Positions 8,538-18,337 are shown, counted from the stretch's first letter. The stretch is DNA of 54,307 bases from an uncultured Clostridia bacterium (GCA_947369085.1 CANBJR010000014.1:1-54307); one strand, 5' to 3'. Made by a program: numbers and translations. The notes: generated by a model not told the origin, from the letters alone.

Positions 8538-8674
8538 GGACACGGCACGCCGTGTCCCTACGGATATAGAGGAATTATTTGATGTTATCTATCGGGCAGA
8601 CACACAGGGCTGCCCCTACAGTGCAATATCGGTAGTAGTATTTCTACCGTAGGGGCGACCCTATGTGGTCGCCC
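8538..8674. repeat. Further palindromic repeats in the gene-free island
   Basis: Three GC-rich dyads follow copy A in an otherwise AT-rich gap: GGACACGGCACGCCGTGTCC (8538-8557), GGGCAG...CTGCCCCTAC (8594-8619) and GTAGGGGCGACC...GGTCGCCC (8649-8674). The first is the palindromic core of copies A and B in inverse orientation; the third starts with the same GTAGGG edge. The whole interval 8309-8866 holds no gene I can support. Confidence 0.6.
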
Positions 8675-8810
8675 AAAACGTTACCTATATATGAATTTAG
8701 AATTCGGGCTACAATTTTCTCCAAACAAACTTACTTTTCCACTCGATTTGCCCGCCGAGGCACTCGGCTAAATTATAGTTTATTGTAATAACCTTTTTTC
8801 TAAACTTCAA

Positions 8811-8837
8811 AAGCCGCCGGCATTGTGCCGACGGCTT
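8811..8837 (-). terminator. adhE terminator
   Basis: Stem 8811-8822 / 8826-8837 (AAGCCGCCGGCA and TGCCGACGGCTT, one mismatch, 3-nt loop). It lies about 30 bp past the adhE stop, with a short T run in the minus-strand reading. Confidence 0.75.
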
Positions 8838-8866
8838 GATTTATACTCTATGCAATTTTACGAAAG

Positions 8867-11488
8867 TTAAACTGTTTCGCTGTTGTTGCCGTAGTAAGCA
8901 TTGAGGTACATCTGCTTGATTTCCTTGAAGAGCGGGTATCTTGGGTTAGCGCCTGTGCACTGGTCGTCGAATGCCTGCTCAACCATATCGTCAAGTCTGT
9001 TGAGGAAGTCTGTTTCGTCAATACCGTATTCCTGAATGGAGTTCTTGACGCCGACTCTAGCCTTAAGGTCGTTGATAGCCTTGATGAGGTTCTCAACGCT
9101 TTCAGCGTCGTTCTTGCCCTCAAGACCGAGGTGCTTTGCAACTTCAGCATAACGAGCCTGTGTCTTCGGGTGGTCATACTGTGGGAATGTGCCCATCTTT
9201 GCAGGAGTTTCAACAGAATTGAAGCGGATTACCTGCTCAATCATAAGTGCGTTTGCAATACCGTGGGGAAGGTGATGGAATGCGCCTAGTTTATGAGCCA
9301 TTGAGTGACAAACACCGAGGAATGCGTTGGCAAAAGCCATACCTGCCATTGTTGCGCCGTGAGCAACCTTTTCACGAGCAACAGGCTCGTTCATACCGTT
9401 GTCATAGCAAGCAGGGAGATACTTGAAGATTACTTCAAGCGCACGAAGTGCAAGACCGTCTGTGAAGTCTGTAGCCATCATTGAAGCATAAGCCTCAAGT
9501 GCGTGAGTAACAGCGTCAATACCTGATGCTGCTGTAAGTCCTTTAGGACCGCTCATCATATTGTCAGCGTCTACGATTGCCATATTAGGCATAAGCTGGT
9601 AGTCAGCAAGCGGATATTTAACGCCTGTGTTCTGGTCTGTGATAACTGCGAAGGGAGTAACTTCGGAACCTGTACCTGATGAAGTAGGAACAGCGATGAA
9701 ATAAGCTTTTTCGCCCATCTTCGGGAATGTATAAACTCTCTTACGGATATCGCAGAAACGCATAGCCATATCCATAAAGTCAGCTTCGGGATGCTCATAG
9801 AGAACCCACATAATTTTACCTGCGTCCATTGCAGAACCACCGCCGAGTGCGATAATTACGTCAGGCTCAAACTTGCGCATAGCCTCTGCACCCTTCTGTG
9901 CAGAAAGAAGTGACGGGTCGGGCTCTACGTCAGCAAATGTTGTGTGTGCAATGCCCATCTCATCGAGTTTGTCTGTAATTGGCTTTGTGTAGCCGTTCTT
10001 GTAAAGGAAGGAGTCTGTTACGATGAAGGCTCTCTTCTTGCCCATAACGTCCTTAAGTTCCTGAAGAGCTACAGGCATACAGCCCTTCTTCATATATACC
10101 TTTTCAGGTGCTCTGAACCAAAGCATATTTTCTCTCCTCTCGGCTACTGTCTTGATATTGATAAGGTGCTTACAGCCAACGTTTTCTGATACAGAGTTGC
10201 CGCCCCATGAGCCGCAGCCGAGTGTAAGTGAAGGAGTAAGCTTGAAGTTGTAGAGATCACCGATACCGCCCTGTGAAGAGGGAGTATTAATGAGAATACG
10301 GCAGGTTTTCATACGAGAAGCAAACTCGTCAATTTTTTCTTTTTCATTTACAGCGTCAACATAGAGTGAAGATGTGTGACCGTAACCGCCGTCAGCAACG
10401 AGTTGTTCAGCCTTAGCAACAGCGTCCTCAAAGTTTTCTGCTTTGTACATTGCAAGTACGGGGGAGAGTTTTTCGTGAGCGAATTCCTCGCTGATGTCAA
10501 CAGACTCAACCTCACCGATAAGAATCTTTGTTTCTTCGGGAACAGTTACGCCTGCAAGAGCAGCGATTGTAACGGGCTTCTGACCAACGATTTTAGCATT
10601 GAGTGCGCCGTTGATGATGATAGTCTTTCTAACCTTTTCGGTTTCTTCATCGTTAAGGAAGTAGCAGCCACGTGCCTTGAATTCCTTTTTAACCTTGTTG
10701 TAAATCTTCTTTTCAACGATAACAGACTGCTCGGAAGCACAAATCATACCGTTATCAAATGTCTTTGAATGAATAATTGAGTTAACAGCAAGAAGAATGT
10801 CAGCAGTTTCATCGATGATAGCGGGTGTGTTACCTGCGCCAACGCCGAGTGCCGGCTTACCTGATGAATAAGCAGCCTTAACCATTCCGGGACCGCCTGT
10901 TGCGAGAATGCAGTCAGCTTCCTGCATAAGCATATTTGTAAGTTCAAGAGAAGGAATATCAATCCAGCTGATGATACCCTCGGGAGCGCCTGCAGCTACG
11001 GCAGCTTCAAGAACTACCTTAGCAGCCTCAATTGTGCTCTTCTTTGCACGGGGGTGGGGGCTGATGATGATACCATTGCGTGTTTTAAGACAAACGAGTG
11101 TCTTAAAGATAGCTGTAGAAGTTGGGTTTGTTGTGGGGATTACAGCTGCGATAACACCGATAGGCTCAGCAATCTTCTTTATACCGAAAGCCTTGTCCTC
11201 TTCAAGAACGCCGCAGGTTTTTACGTCTTTATAAGCATTGTAAATATACTCAGAAGCAAAGTGATTCTTGATTACCTTGTCTTCTGCAATGCCCATGCCT
11301 GTTTCTTCAACAGCCATTTTAGCAAGCGGAATTCTCATTTTATTTGCTGCTGTTGCGGCTGCAAGGAAAATCTTGTCAACCTGTTCCTGTGTGTAGGTTG
11401 CGAAAATCTTCTGCGCCTCTTTAACTCTTGCGAGAGCAGCCTCAAAAGACTCTACATTTTCTACAATCGGATACTCTTTTGTACTCAT
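8867..11488 (-). CDS. adhE: Bifunctional acetaldehyde-CoA/alcohol dehydrogenase AdhE
   Basis: Reduces acetyl-CoA to acetaldehyde and then ethanol, using two NADH, in the cytoplasm; it restores NAD+ in fermentation. 873 aa, the normal fused length. N-terminal aldehyde dehydrogenase domain (~1-440) has catalytic Cys250 in the FDNGMICASEQS motif and the NPTSTAIFKTL segment. The C-terminal iron-dependent alcohol dehydrogenase (~455-870) has GGGSAMDAGK for NAD and iron-ligand regions ASGIDAVTHALEAY and NAFLGVCHSMAHKLGAFHHLPHG. AdhE normally forms spirosomes. Codon choice is strongly biased, as in ppdK nearby, suggesting high expression. No Rex-like dyad was seen upstream. A terminator follows at 8811. 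Confidence 0.97.
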   Translation of the reverse strand: MSTKEYPIVENVESFEAALARVKEAQKIFATYTQEQVDKIFLAAATAANKMRIPLAKMAVEETGMGIAEDKVIKNHFASEYIYNAYKDVKTCGVLEEDKAFGIKKIAEPIGVIAAVIPTTNPTSTAIFKTLVCLKTRNGIIISPHPRAKKSTIEAAKVVLEAAVAAGAPEGIISWIDIPSLELTNMLMQEADCILATGGPGMVKAAYSSGKPALGVGAGNTPAIIDETADILLAVNSIIHSKTFDNGMICASEQSVIVEKKIYNKVKKEFKARGCYFLNDEETEKVRKTIIINGALNAKIVGQKPVTIAALAGVTVPEETKILIGEVESVDISEEFAHEKLSPVLAMYKAENFEDAVAKAEQLVADGGYGHTSSLYVDAVNEKEKIDEFASRMKTCRILINTPSSQGGIGDLYNFKLTPSLTLGCGSWGGNSVSENVGCKHLINIKTVAERRENMLWFRAPEKVYMKKGCMPVALQELKDVMGKKRAFIVTDSFLYKNGYTKPITDKLDEMGIAHTTFADVEPDPSLLSAQKGAEAMRKFEPDVIIALGGGSAMDAGKIMWVLYEHPEADFMDMAMRFCDIRKRVYTFPKMGEKAYFIAVPTSSGTGSEVTPFAVITDQNTGVKYPLADYQLMPNMAIVDADNMMSGPKGLTAASGIDAVTHALEAYASMMATDFTDGLALRALEVIFKYLPACYDNGMNEPVAREKVAHGATMAGMAFANAFLGVCHSMAHKLGAFHHLPHGIANALMIEQVIRFNSVETPAKMGTFPQYDHPKTQARYAEVAKHLGLEGKNDAESVENLIKAINDLKARVGVKNSIQEYGIDETDFLNRLDDMVEQAFDDQCTGANPRYPLFKEIKQMYLNAYYGNNSETV

Positions 11489-11561
11489 TAAATCTACCTC
11501 TTATCTTGCAAATTATATTAGATTCAGCAAAGCTGAAAATTATATCGTATTAATTTAATTT

Positions 11562-12275
11562 TTAAACTTCTTTGAAGTCAAACTTATTGGTTTTTGCGTA
11601 GTTGCTTGCATATGAATTCTTTGGTGCTTTGATTGTGATTTTGTTAGGACAATCAGCAAAAGTATTGTCGGCAATGCTTGTAATTGTTGAGGGAAGCGTA
11701 ACTTCTGTAAGCTGCTGGCACTGATAGAAAACAAACTCGTTAAGCTGTGTCAGTGTTTTGCTTTCGGGAATTGTAACGCTTTTAAGTCCTGCTGCCGAGA
11801 AAGCAAAAACGTCGATACTTTTTAATGAAGCAGGAAGCTCAATTGACTCGAGCGAAGAACAGTTGAAAAATGCGTTTGTGCCGATAGTTTCAAGATTCTT
11901 CGGAAGTTTTACACTTTTAAGGCTTCTGTTGCTCGAAAAAGCATAGTCCTGGATTTCTTTTACTGTATCGGGAATTTCAACGCTTGTAATGTCTGTGCCG
12001 TTGAACAAGCTGCGACCGAGAACTGTAACCTTGTAGTCATTATAGGTATCGGGGATTTTAACATCCTTGCTTGAACCGGTATATCTTGTTATCATAACTT
12101 CATCCTTATTCAAAATGAAGAAACCAAACTCATCGTTAGTAAGATCAGGCTCGGTTGCAGTAACTTTATAGCCGGGTTCCTGACTTTTGCTGTTTGAACA
12201 TCCGCATCCGGAAAATCCGATTGAAACAGATGCACAAAGCATACAGGCAAGCAATGCACATAATACTTTTTTCAT
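11562..12275 (-). CDS. BspA-type LRR lipoprotein
   Basis: 237-aa lipoprotein. The signal peptide ends in a lipobox GFSGC with the lipidated Cys at ~24, so it should be anchored on the outer face of the membrane. The rest has about five LRR_5/BspA repeats ('LK.V.LP..L..I...AF..C..L..I'), e.g. LKSVKLPKNLETIGTNAF. The repeats resemble those at 52-783. A palindrome lies 25-44 bp before the start. The gap to adhE is 73 bp and contains only a weak hairpin TTCAGC-AAA-GCTGAA, so readthrough into adhE cannot be excluded. Function unknown beyond cell-surface display. Confidence 0.85.
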   Translation of the reverse strand: MKKVLCALLACMLCASVSIGFSGCGCSNSKSQEPGYKVTATEPDLTNDEFGFFILNKDEVMITRYTGSSKDVKIPDTYNDYKVTVLGRSLFNGTDITSVEIPDTVKEIQDYAFSSNRSLKSVKLPKNLETIGTNAFFNCSSLESIELPASLKSIDVFAFSAAGLKSVTIPESKTLTQLNEFVFYQCQQLTEVTLPSTITSIADNTFADCPNKITIKAPKNSYASNYAKTNKFDFKEV

Positions 12276-12299
12276 TTTTGAAGAATCCTTTCAAAACTT

Positions 12300-12319
12300 T
12301 AAATTTATCGATAAATTTA
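12300..12319. promoter_or_regulatory. 20-bp perfect palindrome upstream of the LRR lipoprotein
   Basis: TAAATTTATCGATAAATTTA is fully self-complementary. It lies 25 bp upstream of the lipoprotein start, where it would overlap a promoter or leader. Possible operator; the protein partner is unknown. Confidence 0.4.
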
Positions 12320-12596
12320 TCTCGACTAATAACATTCTATCATCTTTGTTAAATAATTGTCAATGTTTTTTTGGCTTTTTTTATACTTTTATCGGGTTAT
12401 ATAATAATTACAAAAAGATTACGTTTTAATTGTGTTAAAAGTTACAAAAATCGTTTTTTTAGTATTTAATATGACCTGAATTTCAACCACAATTTGGTTA
12501 CCTTAATGTATAAATCAGAAGTATTCGAGGTGGGAGCGGTACTTTGGCTGTTGTGGTGCATATTTACTGTTGTATAGTTGTGCTTTATATAATAAT
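12320..12596. other. AT-rich gene-free interval
   Basis: No open frame with a ribosome site was found in this interval. It is rich in poly-T stretches and should hold the promoter of the LRR lipoprotein (minus strand). No further structured element was recognised. Confidence 0.5.
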
Positions 12597-12629
12597 AACA
12601 GTCCTTACCATCAGTTGATAAGGACTGTT
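12597..12629 (-). terminator. Intrinsic terminator after the 280-aa membrane protein gene
   Basis: Perfect 11-bp arms AACAGTCCTTA (12597-12607) and TAAGGACTGTT (12619-12629) with an 11-nt loop, starting 12 bp past the stop at 12642. Confidence 0.85.
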
Positions 12630-12641
12630 CAAACCGGGTAT

Positions 12642-13484
12642 TTATTTGTAGCGCTTTCCGCTGTTTTTATATCGGGTGCCGCTTGATGATTTCGGAAGTT
12701 TTATATCGGCAGTATCATATCTTCTGCTTTTATTAACCTTCTTTTTATCAGCTTTTTCGTTTTTGTAACCGTCGTCATAGTCGCTTGATGAACGGTATCT
12801 TCCGTTTTCAGCACCTGCGTATGCGTACTGACTGCGGTTAAACCCGCCCGACAGCTTTTTGTGTTTGTTGACGGATGAAATTATTACATAAGCAATTCCA
12901 GCTGCACTGAGCGCAAGACAGGCAATGCCTGCGTAGAGCATCCACTCGCCGTTGTCGCTTAGGCTGTCGTTGTTTTTTATAAAACCGAAGTCGTCAGAAT
13001 CGTTGCCGTCACCTTGTCCTGCGTTCTTCAGATTTGCCGAAATATCTTTCCAGTCGTTGTTTGACAGAACGCTGTCGTCAATCTTGTGGTTTGATTCATA
13101 AAGCGGTGCTGACGGAGCAGTACTTACAGGGGGAACATAGCTTTGACCGCCGCCAACATAAAATTCAGAGCTTTCGCCGCCGTTGTCGCTGTCATAGTAT
13201 ATTTCGCTGCTTTCCGAGTCGTAGTAGGGGTCGTCAGGTTCAACATACGGAGCATCTGTTTCAGGTTCAACATATGGAGCGTCCGTTTCTGGTTCAACAT
13301 ACGGTGGTTCTGTTTCAGGCTCAACATACGGTGGTTCCGTTTCGACAATTTCCGTCGGGTTGGTGACCACTTCATCATCAATTCCGTCGCCGTCCAGATC
13401 AATAGCATAAGCAGTAATTGTAAATATAGAAATACATAAAACAATTGATAATAGAGCTGTAATAAGTTTATGTCGCAGATTCAT
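12642..13484 (-). CDS. Secreted acidic protein with PYVEP repeats and one membrane helix
   Basis: 280 aa, no recognised family. It has an N-terminal signal peptide (~1-27, ending TAYA), then DLDGDGIDDE, which resembles a calcium-binding loop of thrombospondin-3/dockerin type. Next come four 9-residue repeats of the form ET(E/D)(P/A)PYVEP and an acidic Ser/Asp/Tyr-rich region. One transmembrane helix follows (~182-203, WMLYAGIACLALSAAGIAYVII), and a long basic, Lys/Arg/Tyr-rich cytoplasmic tail (~75 aa). It is 33 bp downstream of the PrsA-like gene and probably co-transcribed with it. A role at the cell wall is likely; nothing more specific can be said. Confidence 0.75.
   Translation of the reverse strand: MNLRHKLITALLSIVLCISIFTITAYAIDLDGDGIDDEVVTNPTEIVETEPPYVEPETEPPYVEPETDAPYVEPETDAPYVEPDDPYYDSESSEIYYDSDNGGESSEFYVGGGQSYVPPVSTAPSAPLYESNHKIDDSVLSNNDWKDISANLKNAGQGDGNDSDDFGFIKNNDSLSDNGEWMLYAGIACLALSAAGIAYVIISSVNKHKKLSGGFNRSQYAYAGAENGRYRSSSDYDDGYKNEKADKKKVNKSRRYDTADIKLPKSSSGTRYKNSGKRYK
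13235..13342. repeat. Four tandem 27-bp repeats encoding PYVEP units
   Basis: Four consecutive 27-bp units (13235-13261, 13262-13288, 13289-13315, 13316-13342), each of the form CAGG(T/C)TCAACATAYGG.... Units 1-2 encode an Ala variant and units 3-4 a Pro variant, suggesting stepwise duplication inside the gene. Confidence 0.85.
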
Positions 13485-13517
13485 ACAAACTCCTTTCTCC
13501 GAAATATTGTTTCGGAT

Positions 13518-14705
13518 TTACTGAGCGCTTGTTGTGTTTTCGGCTGCTGCTGTAGTCGGCTCAACGGGAACAAAGAACATCTTGGGCTCATATTTGTTAA
13601 TTACCGAGGTGTTTTCTTCGTAGTCAAGCTTTTTTGTAAGGCCTTTAATGTATTTGTCAAACTCTTCGCTCTTCATTGCATAAAGCACGTTTGAGCTGTT
13701 GGTTTCGTTTGCAAGGTAGTCCTTTGCAGTGTCTTTAATGTTTCTCTTATAAACAAAGTAGTAAACTGCGGAATCGCCGCTTCCTACCTTTACGGCAGTT
13801 GCCTTGTTGTTGTCAAGCTTTTTAAGTGCTTCCTTTACTTCGTCACCGAGAGAGCTGTTTTCCAAATTCTCAATGTTTGATGTTGCAGGGTCTGAATCAA
13901 TGTTGTTTGCTTTCATATAAGCGTCAATAACATCGTCGTATGATTTACCGTTGTTTACATCCTTAACATAGCCTTCAATCTCGTCTGTAACCTTTTTAGC
14001 TTCCTTGTCTGACATTGCAACGTTGGTTGACTGACCTGCTTCGTCTGTTGAAGCATTGTAAAGATTTACAGTAAAGTAGCTGTAGTCAGTGTAATTGTCG
14101 TTAAAATACTTTGTGAGTTCTTCGTTTGTAACTTCCTTTGCACCGCCCTCCTTGTAGAGCTTGTCAAAGAGAGCTTGATATTTAACACTGTACTCGGTTG
14201 AGCAGTAACGGAAACTTTCAAGAGAAATACCGTAAGGCTCTAAGTCATCCTTCATAGGCATAATGTAGCCGTAGTCAGCGTACTGACCTACATTCCAGTA
14301 GGTTTCAGCCTGCTCGTCAGCAGAAGCGATCATGTCTTTTGAAACTTCAACATTCTCTTTTTTTATCTGCTCGTCCATAACCAGGTAGCTTAAACACATA
14401 AGCTTTGCCTGTTCCTTAATCCACTTGCTTGCAACTTCCTTATTACCGTCGTCATCGGTAATTTCCATTTCAAGCCAGCTGTCCTTTGTTTCGTCATAAT
14501 CGTCAAGTTTCTCAGCGTATGACTTAGCCTGATTATAGGCAGTGTCAAGTGAATAAATATAAACGCCGATAGCAAGCTCTTCGTCACTTGTCTTGTATGA
14601 CCATTCCTTATTAAGACTTACCGGAGTACATCCCGAAACAATTAAAACAGAAATAATCATTAAAACTGCCATTAAGAATGAACCGATTTTTACATTTGGT
14701 TTCAT
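13518..14705 (-). CDS. PrsA/SurA-like lipoprotein foldase
   Basis: 395-aa lipoprotein. The signal peptide ends in a lipobox VSGC (Cys ~26). The body is mostly helical, with SurA/PrsA-type N-terminal features (WLEMEITDDD..., VASKWIKEQAKLMCLSYLVMDEQIKKENVEVS, then VTNEELTKYFNDNY). I see no convincing parvulin catalytic signature, so chaperone activity without peptidyl-prolyl isomerase activity is possible. It would assist folding of secreted proteins outside the membrane. PrsA-like genes often follow mfd in Clostridia, which supports the call. The C-terminus is Thr/Ala-rich. Gap to mfd is 173 bp. Confidence 0.7.
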   Translation of the reverse strand: MKPNVKIGSFLMAVLMIISVLIVSGCTPVSLNKEWSYKTSDEELAIGVYIYSLDTAYNQAKSYAEKLDDYDETKDSWLEMEITDDDGNKEVASKWIKEQAKLMCLSYLVMDEQIKKENVEVSKDMIASADEQAETYWNVGQYADYGYIMPMKDDLEPYGISLESFRYCSTEYSVKYQALFDKLYKEGGAKEVTNEELTKYFNDNYTDYSYFTVNLYNASTDEAGQSTNVAMSDKEAKKVTDEIEGYVKDVNNGKSYDDVIDAYMKANNIDSDPATSNIENLENSSLGDEVKEALKKLDNNKATAVKVGSGDSAVYYFVYKRNIKDTAKDYLANETNSSNVLYAMKSEEFDKYIKGLTKKLDYEENTSVINKYEPKMFFVPVEPTTAAAENTTSAQ

Positions 14706-14878
14706 ATTAGTATACCGTCCTTATTGAAAATATAGCATTGCATACGAGAAACACTTTCACAGTATGCGTACTTTATGATTATACATAAAAAAATTGTCAT
14801 TGTCTATATTTTATTGAAAATTTATCGAAAAAAATTTGAAATAAAGCCGAAAATTATTGGAAATTTGCTTGTCAGACT

Positions 14879-17800
14879 CTATATTTTAAATATTTTTTTC
14901 AGCATATTAAGGGAAGAGGCTCCCTCTTTGCAGTCTACTGCAAGATAGGGCTTCGTGCCTGCGCAAAGCTTTGCTTTGCCGTTTAGTGCTATAAGCAAAT
15001 CGGCAACCTCGGGAGATTTGATTTCTCTTACATATAGCAGAAGTGAGTTCTCGTTTTGCCTTATTTCGTAAATTCCCATTGAGTTTGCTTTGTTTCTGAC
15101 AAGCGCTATGTCAATAAGTCCTTGCACTGACTGAGGAATTTCTCCGAAACGGTCACGAAGCTCGTTTTTTACGTCGTTGCTGTCGTCCGTATTTCTTATG
15201 TCTGCAATTCTGCGGTAAACGTCAAGCCGCAGCGTAAGGCTTTCAACATAATTTTCGGGAATGTGAGCGTCAACAGAAATGTCGATAAGGCAGTCGAGGT
15301 CTTTTGTTTCCGGTGTTTCTCCACGCTCCTCGCTTACAGCCTCGCCGAGCAGTTTTAAATACATATCGTAGCCGACGGATTCCATATGGCCGTGCTGCTG
15401 AGCACCCATTATGTTGCCTGCGCCCCTAAGCTCAAGGTCACGCATTGCAATTTTGAATCCGCTGCCGAATTCGGTAAATTCTCTTATAGCCGCAAGACGC
15501 TTTTGCTGAATTTCCGTAAGCACCTTGCTTCTTCTGAATGTAAAGTAGGCGTATGCACGTCTTGAGCTTCTGCCTACTCGTCCTCTTAGCTGATGAAGCT
15601 GTGAAAGTCCCATACAGTCGGCGTTTTCTATAATGAGGGTGTTTGCATTCGGCAAGTCAACTCCCGTTTCTATTATAGTAGTGCAAACGAGCACGTCTAC
15701 TTCCTGCTCAAGCATTTTGCGCCATACTTCGCTTAATTCGTTTTCTTTCATTTTGCCGTGACCTATTGCTATTTTTGCCTCGGGTACGGCTTCAAGAATT
15801 TTGCTTGCCTTTGACTCAATAGTTTCAACGTTGTTGTGCAGATAGAAAACCTGACCTCCTCTGCGCAGTTCACGTCTTATGGCTTCGTTGATTACCGCAT
15901 CATCGTGTTCAAGCACATAAGTCTGTACAGGCTGGCGGTTTTGCGGAGCTTCTTCAATTACGCTCATATCGCGCAGTCCGCTCATAGCCATATTTAAAGT
16001 CCTCGGAATTGGCGTAGCCGAGAGTGTCAGTACGTCTACGTTTTTGCAAAGCTCCTTAAAACGTTCCTTTTGCGCAACGCCGAAACGCTGTTCCTCGTCA
16101 ATTATCGCAAGCCCTAAATCACGAAATTCAACATCCTTTTGAACAAGTCTGTGAGTTCCGACAATCATATCAATTTCGCCGCGGCTGAGCTTTTTTAGAA
16201 TTTCCTTTTGCTGTTTAGGCGTGCGGAAACGAGAGAGCAGTTCAACTCTTATCGGGTAGCCCTCAAATCTTTTTGTAACGGTCTGGTAGTGCTGCCACGC
16301 AAGAATGGTGGTGGGGCAGAGCAGAGCACATTGCTTTGAATCGGCAACGCACTTGAATGCCGCACGCAGTGCAACCTCGGTTTTGCCGAAGCCTACGTCA
16401 CCGCAGAGAAGTCTGTCCATAGGCGCTGTGCGCTCCATATCATGCTTGATTTCATCACAGCACCTGAGCTGGTCGGGGGTTTCCTCGTATTCAAAGCTTG
16501 CTTCAAAATCTCTTTGCCACTCATTGTCGACTGAAAAGGCATATCCCTTTGCTTTCATTCGTGCTGAGTAGAGAGCAATAAGCTCTTTTGCTATGTCTTT
16601 AACGGACGTCTTAACCCTTGCCTTTGCTTTCTGCCATTCCTGCGAGCCAAGACGGTTAAGCTTTACACTCGAGTTTTCACGCGGGCCTATGTATTTTGCC
16701 ACCATATCAAGCTGTGTTACGGGAACGTAAAGCACATCGCCCTTTGCGTAGTCTATTTTAATGTAGTCCTTTGTAATTCCGTGGGTGTCAATTTTGCGTA
16801 TTCCGCCGAAAATACCGATACCGTGTACGCTGTGAACAACATAGTCGCCTGCCGAAAGCTCTGAAAGGCTGTAAATTTCCTGACCGTTTTTGGCTTTTTT
16901 ACGCTTTTTCTTCTCGGGAGCATAGGCAGTCTGTCCGTAGGTTATAAGGAAGAATTTTTCACCCGGAAATTCAAAGCCGGCACTCAGCGCACCTGTTAAT
17001 ACATAGATTGCCCCTGCTTTTGCGTTGTCCAGAGTGTCGCAAAGCTGAGCAGGAAAGCCGTCGTTTCTAAGACTGTCACAGAGGTTTTTTGCCGACTTGT
17101 CAGTGCCTGCAAGTATAACTCCTCGGCTTTGCGAAGTGAAAAGTCCGTTTAAATCCTCCGAAAGCTGTTTGTATGAGCCGTTCCAACGGTTGAGCTGCTT
17201 AGATGAAAAGCTGATAATGTCGGCAAGTTTAATGGGAATGCTGCCGTGTACAAAGTTTTCAAGCACAATTGTTCCGTGTGCATTGAAAATATCAATACAT
17301 TCGTTAAAGGTCAGGGTAAATCGGTCAAAGCCCCTGCAAAGAACGCCGTCCTCAAATCCCTGCTTGAGAGCCTCGCTGTTCTGAAAATCCATAGCCTTGC
17401 CTCTGTCGCTTATGTTGCCGAATTCAGAAGTAAAGAACAGTGTATCACGGCTGAAATAATCAAAAAGACATTCTGGCTTGTCATATATCTGACCGATAAA
17501 CTTGTCGACATTTGAAATTTGTGTTCCATTTCGGATGAGTTCCGCTTCTGAAAGCAGTTTTTCTTTTGCTTTAGCGCTGTTTTTGGAACGAAGCAGGTTT
17601 GCCTTGTGAACGATTTTGTCTGCAAGTGCGTTTTTGTCCTCAATGATAATTTCCGTTGAGGGTGTAAGCTTTATTTTACCCGCTTTTTTAAAACGGCGCT
17701 GCGTTTCAATGTCGAAATAGCTTAAATCGGTGATTTCATCGCCCCAGAATTCTGCTCTGACAGGATGGTCGGAGTCGGGCATAAAAAAGTCCAGAATACC

Positions 17801-18337
17801 GCCGCGCTGTGAAAACTGACCGTTACCGTCAACAGCATCAAAGCGCTCGTAGCCGAGCAAGGTAAGCGAGCGAACTGCTTTTTCAAGAGGAATTTCTTTG
17901 CCTTCTTCAAATTCTATTGCGGACTCCTCTAAGACCTTTTTTGGTACGGTAAGCTGGCTTGCGGCGTCAATGCATGAGATGACAACATCGCAGTCGTTTT
18001 CAATGAGCTTGAGAAGAACCTTCAGCCTTGCGTGCTCGTATTCATGAGATTTGCTTTGAAAGTCAAGAAAATTATAGTCACGCACAGGATAGACGCAGGC
18101 TTTGAGTCCCATACTGCAAAGATCATTGCAGAGTGTTTGCGCTTCTTTTTCGTCGGAGGCAACACAAAAAGCCGTGACTCCCTTAAGGCGGCACAGCGCA
18201 TAGATTACATTTGCTTTGTTTATTGTCGAAAGTCCCGAAACGCAAAGTGATTTGCCTGTTTTTACACTGCTTAACAGTGACTTGAAAGCAGTTGAGTTTT
18301 TCAGAATATTGACAAGAAAATTCATTTTATCGGTCAT
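14879..18337 (-). CDS. mfd: Transcription-repair coupling factor Mfd
   Basis: DNA translocase that removes RNA polymerase stalled at lesions and recruits UvrA. 1152 aa, full length. N-terminal UvrB-like module (~1-350) carries GGILDFFMP and PVRAEFWGDEI. A CarD-like RNA polymerase interaction domain follows (~470-560, LSELSAGDYVVHSVHGIGIF). The SF2 helicase part has Walker A GDVGFGKTEVALRAAF (~643-658), DEEQ (~747) and the RecG-like TRG region (QLRGRVGRSSRRAYAYF), then the C-terminal TRCF domain. It is 20 bp downstream of pth, so the pair is an operon. Confidence 0.97.
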   Translation of the reverse strand: MTDKMNFLVNILKNSTAFKSLLSSVKTGKSLCVSGLSTINKANVIYALCRLKGVTAFCVASDEKEAQTLCNDLCSMGLKACVYPVRDYNFLDFQSKSHEYEHARLKVLLKLIENDCDVVISCIDAASQLTVPKKVLEESAIEFEEGKEIPLEKAVRSLTLLGYERFDAVDGNGQFSQRGGILDFFMPDSDHPVRAEFWGDEITDLSYFDIETQRRFKKAGKIKLTPSTEIIIEDKNALADKIVHKANLLRSKNSAKAKEKLLSEAELIRNGTQISNVDKFIGQIYDKPECLFDYFSRDTLFFTSEFGNISDRGKAMDFQNSEALKQGFEDGVLCRGFDRFTLTFNECIDIFNAHGTIVLENFVHGSIPIKLADIISFSSKQLNRWNGSYKQLSEDLNGLFTSQSRGVILAGTDKSAKNLCDSLRNDGFPAQLCDTLDNAKAGAIYVLTGALSAGFEFPGEKFFLITYGQTAYAPEKKKRKKAKNGQEIYSLSELSAGDYVVHSVHGIGIFGGIRKIDTHGITKDYIKIDYAKGDVLYVPVTQLDMVAKYIGPRENSSVKLNRLGSQEWQKAKARVKTSVKDIAKELIALYSARMKAKGYAFSVDNEWQRDFEASFEYEETPDQLRCCDEIKHDMERTAPMDRLLCGDVGFGKTEVALRAAFKCVADSKQCALLCPTTILAWQHYQTVTKRFEGYPIRVELLSRFRTPKQQKEILKKLSRGEIDMIVGTHRLVQKDVEFRDLGLAIIDEEQRFGVAQKERFKELCKNVDVLTLSATPIPRTLNMAMSGLRDMSVIEEAPQNRQPVQTYVLEHDDAVINEAIRRELRRGGQVFYLHNNVETIESKASKILEAVPEAKIAIGHGKMKENELSEVWRKMLEQEVDVLVCTTIIETGVDLPNANTLIIENADCMGLSQLHQLRGRVGRSSRRAYAYFTFRRSKVLTEIQQKRLAAIREFTEFGSGFKIAMRDLELRGAGNIMGAQQHGHMESVGYDMYLKLLGEAVSEERGETPETKDLDCLIDISVDAHIPENYVESLTLRLDVYRRIADIRNTDDSNDVKNELRDRFGEIPQSVQGLIDIALVRNKANSMGIYEIRQNENSLLLYVREIKSPEVADLLIALNGKAKLCAGTKPYLAVDCKEGASSLNMLKKIFKI

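Noticed and set aside
13034..13444. Open frames on the plus strand over the PYVEP repeats
   Set aside because: They are antisense shadows created by the 27-bp repeats and have biased, low-complexity translations.
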